In this document: positions 63,614-64,000 of the stretch, piece by piece
Numbering within the stretch: the first letter of the stretch is position 1
How the letters are laid out: every line of letters starts with the position of its first letter
Assembly: GCF_000170755.1 (NCBI RefSeq)
Contig: NZ_ABCK01000010.1
Span: forward strand, 1 to 64,000
Direction: 5' to 3'
Source of the DNA: Lentisphaera araneosa HTCC2155
Lineage (GTDB): Bacteria; Verrucomicrobiota; Lentisphaeria; Lentisphaerales; Lentisphaeraceae
Length of the DNA: 64,000 bases
Notes under the pieces: generated by a model
Databases searched by the model: none
Told to the model about the DNA's origin: nothing
What the model saw: only the letters and a program-made list of their open reading frames with translations
Translations under genes and position numbers: made by a program

Positions 63614-64000
63614 TTACTCGGTGATCCACAAAGCTTGTAGGCAGGCAATAAAGCCCTTGTTCTGGAACCAATCGTTGAGCACCGCGGTTTGATTGGATCG
63701 TAGACCGATTCTCAGTGCATCAATTTCCAGCTCTTTTAAGTCAACTTCGAAGCTGTTGATCGCTTGCTGATTACGCACTTTAGGGATAGTCCAAAGCTGA
63801 GTGAATTGACTCAGTTCTTTAAAGCCACTTTTGACGGTGAGTTCATATTCCCAATCTAAGTTTTCGGGTGAATGACACATCAAATAAACTTTAAAGTTTT
63901 TCCCAGAGTCTATATAGCCTTGTAAATTTTCTATCTCGATATACAAACCACGGGGGTGGCACCAATAGGATTGACCGGGGCCGAAAGCAACACCGCCATC
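63614..64000 (-). CDS. Unrecognised protein, 3' part (cut by window edge)
   Basis: The frame is open to the last base of the window. The last 129 codons are visible, beginning DGGVAFGPGQSYWCHPRG and ending CLQALWITE. A TTG at 63946 is an internal codon, not a convincing start. The alternating hydrophobic pattern (YELTVKSGF, FEVDLKELEIDALRIGL) suggests a beta-sandwich, such as the C-terminal domain of a glycosidase or a carbohydrate-binding module. I do not recognise the family. Confidence 0.6.
   Translation of the reverse strand, partial: DGGVAFGPGQSYWCHPRGLYIEIENLQGYIDSGKNFKVYLMCHSPENLDWEYELTVKSGFKELSQFTQLWTIPKVRNQQAINSFEVDLKELEIDALRIGLRSNQTAVLNDWFQNKGFIACLQALWITE

Noticed and set aside
63614-63946. 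Complete 110-codon gene at the window edge
   Set aside because: The TTG at 63946 is internal; the frame stays open to base 64000, so the gene continues beyond the window.
1-64000. SusC/SusD-type polysaccharide utilisation locus
   Set aside because: No TonB-dependent SusC-like receptor or SusD-like lipoprotein is present; uptake is by an ABC system instead.

Overview
The window looks like a carbohydrate-degradation region from a marine bacterium of the Lentisphaerota (Lentisphaera-like, PVC group). This is an inference from gene content: several formylglycine-type sulfatases, pseudopilin-like proteins with the [16 protein letters not shown] helix, many glycoside hydrolases, long PVC-style secreted proteins, moderate GC and AT-rich spacers. 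No rRNA, tRNA or CRISPR was seen.

Layout. 1-7127 (+): an ABC sugar importer (solute-binding protein fused to a MalF-type permease, and a MalG-type permease with a very large extracytoplasmic insert) followed by a GH95 alpha-L-fucosidase-type enzyme. 7152-8612 (-): a three-part HipBST toxin-antitoxin operon with an array of three operator-like palindromes upstream. 9035-10420 (-): GH1 beta-glucosidase, divergent from 10648-14316 (+): GH52 beta-xylosidase and uronate isomerase UxaC. 14355-21883 (-): copy A of a duplicated glycan-degradation block (alpha/beta hydrolase, GH67-like protein, GH36, a GH5/GH43 remnant and a small secreted protein). In copy A the hydrolase is split by a DUF1670-type mobile element and the GH5/GH43 gene is decayed. 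21995-28951 (-): esterase, two parallel beta-helix proteins and a sulfatase fused in frame to a pseudopilin, divergent from an AraC regulator (29050-29898, +). 29899-30686: gene remnants, including a fragment of a pseudopilin gene joined to the 3' tail of uxaC. 30687-32289 (-): a HipBA toxin-antitoxin pair. 32431-41092 (-): copy B of the duplicated block, intact, with an additional sulfatase and a full GH5-GH43 fusion. 41162-53654 (-): SGNH hydrolase, sulfatase, two giant secreted propeller proteins, a pseudopilin and a GntR/LacI-type regulator. 53744-54643 (-): an FCD-type regulator, divergent from 54835-61853 (+), which encodes GlcD/GlcE/GlcF-like oxidase subunits, two SDR dehydrogenases, an FAH-family hydrolase and an SMP-30 lactonase. 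61936-62100: 33-bp tandem repeats. 62139-63506 (+): AAA/DUF4143 ATPase. 63614-64000 (-): 3' part of an unrecognised gene cut by the window edge.

How it fits together. Sulfatases and esterases would strip sulfate and acyl groups; GH95, GH52, GH1, GH36, GH43 and related enzymes would release fucose or galactose, xylose, glucose and uronate units; the ABC system would import products. UxaC feeds hexuronate into central metabolism. The 54835-61853 cluster matches most of a non-phosphorylating L-fucose-type pathway (lactonase, dehydrogenases, diketo-acid hydrolase giving pyruvate plus lactate, and a lactate/glycolate oxidase complex). The likely substrate is a sulfated, fucose-, xylose-, galactose- and uronate-containing algal or plant glycan, but this is inferred from families only.

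The most unusual items are the DUF1670 element, for which copy B supplies a natural empty site, the sulfatase-pseudopilin fusion, the mosaic duplication, two different Hip toxin-antitoxin systems within 25 kb, and a secreted domain seen both alone and as the C-terminus of a 1332-residue protein.
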